A program made the position numbers and the translations under genes. From the NCBI GenBank assembly GCA_030450655.1, contig JAKDIE010000060.1, forward strand, positions 1-7,262: a DNA stretch of 7,262 nucleotides, written 5' to 3'. Positions 1 to 5,940 of this stretch are shown here, one piece after another. This DNA comes from Ruaniaceae bacterium. Its GTDB lineage: Bacteria > Actinomycetota > Actinomycetes > Actinomycetales > Actinomycetaceae. Within the stretch, counting starts at the first letter, position 1. Every line of letters starts with the position of its first letter. Below the pieces are notes generated by a model, which was not told the DNA's origin, did no database searches, and saw only the letters and a list, made by a program, of their open reading frames with translations.

Positions 1-1615
1 CGGCCGTCGCGAAGCCCTGCCCAAACGAACGCACCACCAGGAGAGAGGTGAGGAGCTCGGCAGGAAGTGGCTCCCCGGTCGCGTGGTGGCGTGCGAAATG
101 TGCGACGACGTCGCGGTCCTCCAGCCACATCTCGTTCACCTGTGAGGGATACTCCACGAAGTCCCGCGGCACGTTGGCACCCGCGAGCCCCCGGAATCGC
201 GCGTTCGAGAGCATGCCGTGCAATGCGTGCCCGAACTCGTGGAACGCGGTGATCACTTCATCCCACGTCAGGAGCGTGGGCGTGCCGGGAGCCGGCTTCG
301 TGATGTTCAGGTTGTTCGCAACCACCGGCAGTGTGCCGTCGAGGCGGGATTGCTCCACGAGATTGTGCATCCACGCGCCACCGTTCTTGCCCGCCCGCGC
401 GTAATAGTCACCCACGAACAGGGCCAGGGGCTCGCCGTCCTCCTCGCGCACCTCCCACACGCGCACCTCGGGCGCCCAGCCGGAGAGTTCCGGACGCTCG
501 GTGAACTGGATACCGAAGAGCTGGGTGGCCGCGTAGAACACGCCATCGGTGAGCACCGCGTTGAGCTCCAGGTAAGGGCGCACTGCGTCGAAGTCTACGT
601 TCGCGACCTCCGCGCGCAGCCTCTCCTCATAGAAGAACCAGTCCGACGGGGCGAATGGCTCGTCCGTGTCCCGCGCCTTCAGCGTGGCGAGCTCCTCCGA
701 TTCTCTCGTGACATTCCGCGAGGTGGGAGGGGCGAGAAGGGCGAGGCGTTCGGCGATCGCGGCGGCGCTCGGGGCCGTCGCGGAGGCCGCCACGAGGTCC
801 GCGTGGGTCTCAAACCCGAGGAGCGCCGCCTTCTGCGCGCGCATGCGCGCGAGGTTCAGGATGAGGGCGCGGGTCTCGTCGTCGTCACCACGCGCCAGCG
901 ACGCGGCCAACAGGCGCTCGCGTGTGGACGGATCGGTGAGCCGGGTGAGGAGCGGCTGCTGGCTGGGGGAGATGAGGGTGATCAGCCACCCCTCGAGGCC
1001 ACGCTCGGTGGCGGCGTGCGCGAGCGAATCGATCGTCTCGTCATCCAGGCCCGCGAGTTCCGTGCGATCGGTGATGTGCAACGCCGCTGCATCGCGGGCC
1101 GTGACGGTGCGCTGCTCGAACTCGGTCTCGCCGGAAGAGAGTGCGGCATTGAGTTCCTTCAGGCGCTCCCGCCCCTCTGCATCCAGTTCGATCCCGCGCA
1201 GGCGGAAGTCCTTCAGGTACTCCGTGAGAAGGCGCTCGGCTTCGGGATCCTCCGGCGCCTCAAGTGCGGCGAGACGCTCATAGATGCCATCGTTCATCCA
1301 CAGGGAGTCGTACAGTGCTGAAATCTGCGGCATCAGCTCGGCCTGGACGGCATCCCATTCTGCGCCGCCGATGGAACTCATCATCGTGTATCCAACTCCG
1401 AGGCCGGTCTCGAAATCGAGGCCGGCGCGGCCGAGAGCAACGAGCGTGTTCTCCTCACTTGCAGCCTCGGGGTTGCGCGCGATCGCGTCCCATTCCGCGC
1501 GCAGTTGCGCCATGCCTGCGGCCGCGCTGGCGCGGACAGAATCCGGGGTGATGCAAGCGAAGTCGGGCAGGATGAAGGGAAGAGCAGCGCTTTGAGTCGG
1601 GATGCTAATGGTCAT
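1..1615 (-). CDS. dcp: M3-family peptidyl-dipeptidase (Dcp/oligopeptidase A type), C-terminus outside window
   Basis: Reading the minus strand from the ATG at 1615-1613 gives 538 codons without a stop, running off the left edge. The zinc motif HEFGH is at residues 459-463 (bases 241-227), followed by LHGML and a downstream DFVEYPSQ block whose Glu (E488, 29 residues after the first His, the same spacing as I recall for E. coli Dcp) is the expected third zinc ligand. The first ~450 residues are the helical N-lobe of M3 enzymes. The family removes C-terminal dipeptides from, or cleaves, short peptides, normally in the cytoplasm; no signal peptide is seen. E. coli Dcp is about 680 residues, so roughly 140 are missing, including the substrate-binding Tyr/His region. 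An in-frame TGA lies five codons upstream of the ATG, so this is the first possible ATG; a weak GAGGATG lies about 14 nt before it. The family is certain; dcp rather than opdA/prlC is likely but not proven. Confidence 0.93.
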   Translation of the reverse strand, partial: MTISIPTQSAALPFILPDFACITPDSVRASAAAGMAQLRAEWDAIARNPEAASEENTLVALGRAGLDFETGLGVGYTMMSSIGGAEWDAVQAELMPQISALYDSLWMNDGIYERLAALEAPEDPEAERLLTEYLKDFRLRGIELDAEGRERLKELNAALSSGETEFEQRTVTARDAAALHITDRTELAGLDDETIDSLAHAATERGLEGWLITLISPSQQPLLTRLTDPSTRERLLAASLARGDDDETRALILNLARMRAQKAALLGFETHADLVAASATAPSAAAIAERLALLAPPTSRNVTRESEELATLKARDTDEPFAPSDWFFYEERLRAEVANVDFDAVRPYLELNAVLTDGVFYAATQLFGIQFTERPELSGWAPEVRVWEVREEDGEPLALFVGDYYARAGKNGGAWMHNLVEQSRLDGTLPVVANNLNITKPAPGTPTLLTWDEVITAFHEFGHALHGMLSNARFRGLAGANVPRDFVEYPSQVNEMWLEDRDVVAHFARHHATGEPLPAELLTSLLVVRSFGQGFATA

Positions 1616-1641
1616 GCTGCTATGTTCTCATCCTCGAGTGG

Positions 1642-1665
1642 GGCCCGAATGATCTGATTTCGGCC
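1642..1665. promoter_or_regulatory. Imperfect inverted repeat, candidate operator
   Basis: Two 9-base arms, GGCCCGAAT (1642-1650) and ATTTCGGCC (1657-1665), are separated by GATCTG. Seven of nine positions are complementary. The repeat lies in the 83-bp divergent region between the peptidase and the membrane-protein gene and ends just before the TACACT box at 1667, where it would cover the -35 region. A second, shorter inverted pair, CGAGTG (1635-1640) and CACTCG (1669-1674), brackets it. A regulator binding here is inference; no regulator gene is in the window. Confidence 0.3.
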
Positions 1666-1666
1666 G

Positions 1667-1694
1667 TACACTCGGGAAGTCCGAACAAGGAGGG
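1667..1694 (+). promoter_or_regulatory. Candidate -10 and strong Shine-Dalgarno for the membrane-protein gene
   Basis: TACACT at 1667-1672 fits the TANNNT -10 consensus; no convincing -35 is seen 16-18 bp upstream. AAGGAGGG at 1687-1694 is a near-perfect ribosome binding site, four bases before the GTG at 1699, and it decides that start. This gene therefore has a short leader, unlike most other genes in the window. Confidence 0.5.
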
Positions 1695-1698
1695 AACC

Positions 1699-3072
1699 GT
1701 GGCCGGGAGCACGCGAGCGCTTGCGCTCCACAGTGTGCGGGATCACCTTGCGATCTGGGCGATCGTGTTACTCATTTCTGGGCAGGGCATCCGCTATCTC
1801 GTGAGCATCCCCATCTTCGTGGGGATCGCCGTCGCGACACTCGTCGCAGTGTTTCTGGCGTACCGGCCCACCTGGCGGCAGTTGACGCCGCAGGTGCTTC
1901 TCGGCTCGTTCGTGGGGCTTGCCGCCGCATCCGTGCTCTGGTCCGCCACGCGCACCGTCACCCTGATCGCTTCGGTGACACTGATCGCGACCACGGCGCT
2001 TGCCCTCACGATCGTCCGCTCGACCACCATCGGGCGGTTCATGGGAATGCTGTATCGAGGCTTCCAGATCAGCCTGTTCATAGGCATCGCGTTCGAGATG
2101 ATCGTCGCGTTCGTGATTCGCGAGCCGATTGAGCCGATCTCGCGGGATCTCTTCTCTCTGGCGGGCGATCACTTTCTCGGCTCACCCCTGTGGTCAGAAA
2201 ACAATCTCCTGACCGGCGGCTACATCCAAGGTTTCGTTGGCAACCGCAATCCTTTTGGTGCCATCGCCCTCTTCACATTCATCGGCGTCATTATCCTCTT
2301 CCTGGACGGCAGGATCGGGCGGATCGACGCCTTCGGCACCGGGATCGCCAGCGTCTTCGTGCTCTATATGACGCAATCGGCGACAGTCACGGTGGCCACC
2401 GTCTACGTGATGGGGCTCCTGCTGGCGGGGCTCGTGATTCGTTCGTCACGGCCGGCATGGAAGCGAACGCTGTCATTCGCCGTTCTGGGGTTGACTGCCA
2501 TGGCCGCCGTCGTGACTCTGCGCTTTCGTGCCCAAATCTTCGATCTACTCGATCGCAGCCCGGACGCCACCAATCGCGGAGACATCTGGCAGGCGATGCT
2601 GGAGTTCGCCACCCAGCGTCCCGAAGGCTGGGGCTACGTGGCTTACTGGCCAGTCTTCTCGGATCCATACGCGTCAATCATCGAGAGGGTCGGCGCATAC
2701 GTCGCACCACATGGCCACAACGCCTTCTTCGACGCCTGGCTTCAGCTCGGTCTCGTGGGCGTCGCCCTTCTTCTCACACTGGTCGTGCTGACGTTCCTCG
2801 GCGCGTGGCGCCTCGTCGAGCGCGCACATCGAGGAGATAGCTTCATCCCACTTGGGTGGGCGCTCATGACCGCAGTCCTCGCGTTGCAGGGGCTCACCGA
2901 ATCACGGTTGCTTTCCGAGTGGGGCTGGTTCCTCCTCGTCTCTCTCTACTGTTCGGCGCCGGGTGCGTTCACGCTGACGGTCATCAGCGAGGACATGGTT
3001 CGAACGGGCGATCGCACGCCGTGGGGTGAGCGGGAACAGGGGTCGGTCTGGCCGGCGCGGCCTGCCCGCTGA
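1699..3072 (+). CDS. O-antigen ligase-like (Wzy/WaaL superfamily) polytopic membrane protein
   Basis: This 457-residue protein has about ten to twelve hydrophobic segments. Hallmarks of the Wzy_C/O-antigen ligase superfamily are visible: GNRNPFG after a periplasmic-type loop (about 181-187), an extracytoplasmic loop with the DATNRGDIW box (289-297; family pattern DxTGRxxxW), GWGY (310-313), and HGHNAFFDAWLQLGLVG (338-354), which carries the conserved His-Asn pair and leads into a transmembrane helix. The C-terminus is short, charged and probably cytoplasmic. Members polymerise or transfer lipid-carrier-linked glycans outside the membrane; in a Gram-positive host this would concern capsule, wall polysaccharide or a glycosylated surface protein. 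The GTG start is set by the AAGGAGGG ribosome binding site. No glycosyltransferase, flippase or chain-length gene adjoins it, so the substrate cannot be inferred. Superfamily assignment is firm; exact function (ligase, polymerase or protein O-glycosylase) is open. Confidence 0.85.
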   Translation: MAGSTRALALHSVRDHLAIWAIVLLISGQGIRYLVSIPIFVGIAVATLVAVFLAYRPTWRQLTPQVLLGSFVGLAAASVLWSATRTVTLIASVTLIATTALALTIVRSTTIGRFMGMLYRGFQISLFIGIAFEMIVAFVIREPIEPISRDLFSLAGDHFLGSPLWSENNLLTGGYIQGFVGNRNPFGAIALFTFIGVIILFLDGRIGRIDAFGTGIASVFVLYMTQSATVTVATVYVMGLLLAGLVIRSSRPAWKRTLSFAVLGLTAMAAVVTLRFRAQIFDLLDRSPDATNRGDIWQAMLEFATQRPEGWGYVAYWPVFSDPYASIIERVGAYVAPHGHNAFFDAWLQLGLVGVALLLTLVVLTFLGAWRLVERAHRGDSFIPLGWALMTAVLALQGLTESRLLSEWGWFLLVSLYCSAPGAFTLTVISEDMVRTGDRTPWGEREQGSVWPARPAR

Positions 3073-3078
3073 GCCGTT

Positions 3079-3108
3079 TTCATACCCCGGCTCTGAACGT
3101 GTTATCTT
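3079..3108 (+). promoter_or_regulatory. Candidate promoter of the tRNA-Leu gene
   Basis: TTCATA (3079-3084) and TATCTT (3103-3108) match -35 and -10 hexamers partly, with an 18-bp spacer. Transcription would begin near 3115, giving a 5' leader of about 33 nt before the mature tRNA. The promoter starts 7 bp after the stop codon of the upstream gene. Confidence 0.45.
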
Positions 3109-3117
3109 TGTCTGGCG

Positions 3118-3137
3118 CCTGGGCCGGAAGGTCCGGG
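3118..3137 (+). other. Stem-loop with GGAA tetraloop in the tRNA 5' leader
   Basis: CCTGGGCC (3118-3125) pairs with GGTCCGGG (3130-3137) over 8 bp including two G-U pairs, closing a GGAA (GNRA-type) loop. It lies between the proposed tRNA promoter and the tRNA. No T-run follows, so an intrinsic terminator is unlikely. The 3' arm contains GTCCGGG, identical to the 5' acceptor strand of the tRNA. It may be a leader-folding or RNase P processing element; function is inference. Confidence 0.5.
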
Positions 3138-3147
3138 AGTTCACCTT

Positions 3148-3236
3148 GTCCGGGTGGCGGAATTGGCAGACGCGCTAGCTTGAGGTGCTAGTGCCCGTAT
3201 TAGGGCGTGGGGGTTCAAGTCCCCCTCCGGACACCA
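3148..3236 (+). tRNA. tRNA-Leu, anticodon GAG, CCA encoded
   Basis: The cloverleaf is complete. The acceptor stem GTCCGGG (3148-3154) pairs with TCCGGAC (3226-3232), with one G-U. The D arm is GCG/CGC (3157-3159 with 3171-3173). The anticodon stem CTAGC/GCTAG (3175-3179 with 3187-3191) encloses the loop TTGAGGT with anticodon GAG at 3182-3184. A long class II variable arm GCCC/GGGC (3193-3196 with 3203-3206), and T stem GGGGG/CCCCC around TTCAAGT (3209-3225) follow. The discriminator is A3233, followed by encoded CCA (3234-3236). The long variable arm and discriminator A are typical of leucine tRNAs. It reads CUC and CUU codons; CUC is frequent in these genes. Confidence 0.97.
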
Positions 3237-3249
3237 TGAAAAAGTGGCC

Positions 3250-3255
3250 TAGTAT
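3250..3255 (+). promoter_or_regulatory. -10 box for a leaderless GNAT-MazG transcript
   Basis: TAGTAT matches TANNNT and stands exactly 7 nt before the ATG at 3263, so transcription would start at or next to the A of the start codon. A partial -35 (CGGACA, 3228-3233, four of six to TTGACA, 16-bp spacer) would lie inside the 3' acceptor strand of the tRNA. The only purine-rich sequence before the ATG (GAGG, 3257-3260) is 2 nt away, too close for a normal ribosome binding site. Confidence 0.5.
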
Positions 3256-3262
3256 CGAGGCC

Positions 3263-4330
3263 ATGGAACCTGTACTTCTCGAAGACCCAATGACCGGCAT
3301 CGAGCTGAAGGCTCCCACAGAGGCCGACATCCCCGCCATCACGGCGGCCTGTCAGGATCCCGTCATCGCGGACTTCACAACAGTTCCCAGCCCGTACACC
3401 GAGGCCGACGCCCGCACCTTCGTCACCGAGGTCGTACCAGCCAGTTGGTCCAAGGGCGGGGCCGAGTGGGGAATCTACCGAGAGCGCGGCCAACTCGCGG
3501 GAATGATCGGGCTCGCCGCGCGCGGAGACGCCACGGTGGAGCTCGGATACTGGGTGGCCCCGGATTCGCGCGGCCAAGGCACCCTCCACCCGGCGATCCG
3601 CCTGGCCCTGGACTTCGCCTTTGATGAACTGGGCGCAGAGAAGGTGTCGTGGAGCGCCGTCGTCGGCAACTGGGGCTCGTGGCGGGCCGCCTGGAAGCAC
3701 GGCTTCCGCCGCGAGGGCATCTCCCGCCTGGCGCACCGCTCGCTGAACGAGGGGGAGCCGGCGCGCACCATGTGGACCGCGTCGCTCCTGAAGCAGTGGC
3801 CTCGTGAGCCCGCGGAACCGTGGACGGGTCCCGACGGCGTCCTGCCGGCCATCCCAAACCCGCGCGATCCAGAGGCGCTGGTTCGCCAGTTCCACGAGAC
3901 CTACCACCTGCCCGTCGTCACGGGAGAGCCATCCGTGGACATCGATCGCATCGACATGCGCATGGGCCTGATCGCCGAAGAATTCGCCGAGCTCGTAGGT
4001 GCCGTCTACGGCGCCGAGGGCGAGGAGCGTATCACTGTGGCGTTCCGTGAGGTGCTCGCGAACGATGCCAACACCCGTGACACCGTGGCGGCGGCCGATG
4101 CCCTGGCAGACCTGATTTACGTCATCTACGGCATGGCGCTGGAGAGCGGTATTGCGCTCGATGCGGTGCTACGTGAGGTGCAGCGCTCGAATCTCTCCAA
4201 GCTGGGGGCCGACGGCGCCCCGATCTACCGCGAGGACGGCAAGGTCCTGAAGGGGCCGGGCTTCTTCGAGCCGAGAATCGCCGAAGCGCTCACCGCCACG
4301 CGTCTACGGGAGTCCCTCGATGACGAGTAG
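3263..4330 (+). CDS. GNAT N-acetyltransferase fused to MazG/HisE-like NTP pyrophosphohydrolase
   Basis: The protein has 355 residues from the chosen ATG. Residues about 10-180 form a RimJ/RimL-type GNAT domain: ELGYWVAPDSRGQG (93-106) is the acetyl-CoA pyrophosphate loop and the later Trp-rich NWGSWRAAWKHGFRREG (136-152) replaces the usual NxxSxRVxEKxGF motif. Residues about 203-340 are an all-alpha NTP-PPase: EE..E at 239, 240 and 243 and DALAD (D279, D283) are the expected Mg-binding acidic residues, and RSNLSKLG plus a GKVLKGPGFF tail is typical of the DR2231-like MazG group, some of which hydrolyse dUTP. The two domains are joined by a Pro-rich linker (180-202). In-frame starts at 3236 (overlapping the tRNA CCA) or further upstream would lie in the tRNA; ATG 3263 is preferred because of the TAGTAT box. 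It overlaps the next gene by 11 nt. Acceptor substrate and nucleotide are unknown. The linkage is in one uninterrupted frame, so a frameshift artefact is unlikely. Confidence 0.85.
   Translation: MEPVLLEDPMTGIELKAPTEADIPAITAACQDPVIADFTTVPSPYTEADARTFVTEVVPASWSKGGAEWGIYRERGQLAGMIGLAARGDATVELGYWVAPDSRGQGTLHPAIRLALDFAFDELGAEKVSWSAVVGNWGSWRAAWKHGFRREGISRLAHRSLNEGEPARTMWTASLLKQWPREPAEPWTGPDGVLPAIPNPRDPEALVRQFHETYHLPVVTGEPSVDIDRIDMRMGLIAEEFAELVGAVYGAEGEERITVAFREVLANDANTRDTVAAADALADLIYVIYGMALESGIALDAVLREVQRSNLSKLGADGAPIYREDGKVLKGPGFFEPRIAEALTATRLRESLDDE
4308..4312 (+). promoter_or_regulatory. Internal Shine-Dalgarno for the M20 peptidase gene
   Basis: GGGAG at 4308-4312 lies 7 nt before the ATG at 4320, inside the end of the preceding coding region. 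Together with the 11-nt overlap it suggests translational coupling. It contrasts with the apparently leaderless first gene of the unit. Confidence 0.5.
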
Positions 4331-5645
4331 CATCCTGCGCGATCCAGTCGCGGCAGAGGCCGTGGACATCGCGCAACGCCTCATCCGAATCGATACCTCG
4401 AACTTTGGCGACGGCTCGGGACCGGGCGAACGTAAGGCCGCCGAACTCGTGGCGGAACTCCTCACGGAGGTAGGCTACGAGCCCACGATCGTCGAATCGG
4501 CCGAGCGCCGCACCAGCGTACTGCTCCGCATCCCCGGGACAGAACCCACGGCGCCCGCCTTAGTGGTCCACGGCCACACGGACGTGGTGCCCGCCAACGC
4601 ATCCGACTGGACGATCCCACCCTTCGCCGGCGAGATCCGCGACGGGATGCTGTGGGGACGCGGCGCCGTCGACATGAAGGACATGCTCGGCATGATGCTC
4701 GCCGTGGTGCGCGATATGCGGCGCAGCGACTGGCGGCCACGCCGCGACATCGTGCTGGCGGTCTTCGCGGACGAGGAGGCCGGCGGCCGCTTCGGAGCCC
4801 ACTGGGTGGTGGACAACCACCCAGAGATCTTCGAGGGCGCCACGGACGCGATCTCCGAGGTGGGTGGGTACTCTGTCACGGTCAACGGCCGCCGCGTTTA
4901 CCTCCTCCAGACGGCGGAGAAGGCCCTGCGCTGGATGCGCCTCGAGGCCGAGGGTACGGCGGGCCACGGCTCGCTTGTGAACGGCGACAACGCCATCACG
5001 CGGATCGCCGGGGCGGTGGCGCGCATCGGCGCCCACGAGTGGCCCCTGCACCTCACGTCCACCGTGAGAACCCTGCTCGACGGCGTAGCGGACCTCACGG
5101 GACTTCGCTACGATCCCGAGGACCGAGAGAGCATCATGCCGCTGGTGCGCGCCCTCGGGCCGTCCAGTGCGTTCGTGGAGGCGACTCTCGCCACCGGCTC
5201 AAACCCCACGCAGCTCGGCGGGGGGTACAAGGCCAACGTGATCCCGGGCGCTGCCAGCGCGGCCGTGGACATGCGCGTGATCCCCGGCGATGAGGAGGCG
5301 GCGATGGCCACCATCAAAGGTCTCGCCGGCCCGGGGGTCGAAATCTCCCCAATCAACTACGACATCGGCCTGGAGGTCCCGTTCGAGGGCGATTTCGTGG
5401 ACGCGATGGTCGCGTCCATCGTGCGTGAGGACCCCGAGGCGATCGTGCTGCCGTACATGCTTTCGGCGGGAACGGACAACAAGGCACTGTCCCGTCTTGG
5501 TATTCGGGGGTATGGCTTCACGCCACTGCGACTGCCGGAGCAACTCGACTTCGCAGGCCTATTCCACGGTGTTGACGAGCGAGTTCCCGTGGACGCGATG
5601 GCGTTCGGAGTGCGGGCGCTTGCGAACCTGATGCGCCACGCATAA
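4320..5645 (+). CDS. M20 family metallopeptidase (M20/M25/M40 type)
   Basis: The 441-residue length is normal for the family. Active-site elements are all present: HGHTD (84-88; H86 metal ligand, D88 catalytic), GRGAVDMKD (113-121; D118 bridging ligand), DEEAGG (151-156; E152 general base, E153 ligand), SEVGG (E180, ligand) and LFHGVDE (414-420; H416, last ligand). GHGS at 215-218 holds the dimer-interface His of the lid domain, which spans about 200-325. The enzyme is expected to be a cytoplasmic di-zinc (or cobalt) hydrolase that cleaves small peptides or N-acyl amino acids; no signal peptide is visible. The family also includes DapE, ArgE and carboxypeptidase G2, but the sequence does not fix the substrate, and I favour a general dipeptidase. 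It is the second gene of a coupled pair with the GNAT-MazG fusion. Confidence 0.9.
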   Translation: MTSSILRDPVAAEAVDIAQRLIRIDTSNFGDGSGPGERKAAELVAELLTEVGYEPTIVESAERRTSVLLRIPGTEPTAPALVVHGHTDVVPANASDWTIPPFAGEIRDGMLWGRGAVDMKDMLGMMLAVVRDMRRSDWRPRRDIVLAVFADEEAGGRFGAHWVVDNHPEIFEGATDAISEVGGYSVTVNGRRVYLLQTAEKALRWMRLEAEGTAGHGSLVNGDNAITRIAGAVARIGAHEWPLHLTSTVRTLLDGVADLTGLRYDPEDRESIMPLVRALGPSSAFVEATLATGSNPTQLGGGYKANVIPGAASAAVDMRVIPGDEEAAMATIKGLAGPGVEISPINYDIGLEVPFEGDFVDAMVASIVREDPEAIVLPYMLSAGTDNKALSRLGIRGYGFTPLRLPEQLDFAGLFHGVDERVPVDAMAFGVRALANLMRHA

Positions 5646-5672
5646 TGGGCAGACGCACGGCATCCGGGCGTA

Positions 5673-5678
5673 TAGGCT
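5673..5678 (+). promoter_or_regulatory. -10 box for leaderless small acidic-protein gene
   Basis: TAGGCT fits TANNNT and lies exactly 7 nt before the ATG at 5686; the intervening CACGGGT holds no usable Shine-Dalgarno. No good -35 is recognisable; only GAC at 5652-5654 resembles one. The 40-bp gap after the M20 gene contains no terminator-like hairpin, so readthrough is also possible. Confidence 0.45.
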
Positions 5679-5685
5679 CACGGGT

Positions 5686-5940
5686 ATGGAGATCGACCCG
5701 CGCGCCGCACTGGACCGTCTGATTGAGGCCCTCAACGCCCATTACGAGTCCGCGCTACATGCGCAGGATCCGGAATCACCTGCCGTCATCTCGGCCACGG
5801 TCACGCTGGAAGATGCGTTCATTACGTACGACGACGCGCTGATGACCCACTACGACGTCGATCTCCCGTTCGATCTCTTCGACGATGACGACGAGGACGA
5901 AGACGAGATCGACGCGGACGAGTTTGGGGACGTCGACTAG
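5686..5940 (+). CDS. Small conserved-type acidic protein of unknown function
   Basis: The product has 84 residues. Residues 1-60 are a predicted helical region starting [20 protein letters not shown], with a second helix around [18 protein letters not shown]. Residues 61-84 are an extreme acidic tail, nearly all Asp and Glu with a few hydrophobics ([18 protein letters not shown]). From memory, short actinobacterial proteins of this build, often near uppP and M20 genes, are annotated as hypothetical or, without clear support, as primosomal protein or DNA primase; I see no primase motif. The acidic tail may mimic nucleic acid or bind basic proteins or metal, but that is inference. Codon use matches the neighbours. 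The stop TAG (5938-5940) shares the palindrome CTAG with the uppP stop on the opposite strand. Confidence 0.8.
   Translation: MEIDPRAALDRLIEALNAHYESALHAQDPESPAVISATVTLEDAFITYDDALMTHYDVDLPFDLFDDDDEDEDEIDADEFGDVD

Noticed and set aside
218..1321. A 367-codon open frame on the plus strand
   Set aside because: It is antisense to the M3 peptidase, whose minus-strand frame carries HEFGH and other family motifs. The plus-strand product is Arg/Gly/Glu-rich and low-complexity, as expected from the opposite strand of a GC-rich gene.
3118..3137. Leader hairpin as an intrinsic terminator for the membrane-protein gene
   Set aside because: No T-run follows (next bases are AGTTCACCTT), and it lies downstream of the probable tRNA promoter.
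3148..3236. tRNA-Leu as an integration site for a mobile element
   Set aside because: No integrase, direct repeat of the tRNA 3' end, or foreign-looking composition is seen on either side in this window.
3185..3262. Upstream extension of the GNAT-MazG gene to starts within or at the tRNA
   Set aside because: This would place the N-terminus in tRNA-Leu sequence (translating to a Gly/Ser/Pro-rich run); the ATG at 3236 would still have no ribosome binding site. ATG 3263 with TAGTAT 7 nt upstream fits better.
3215..3907. A 230-codon open frame on the minus strand
   Set aside because: It runs opposite the GNAT-MazG fusion and through the tRNA 3' end, with Arg/Gly/Pro-rich composition and no motif.
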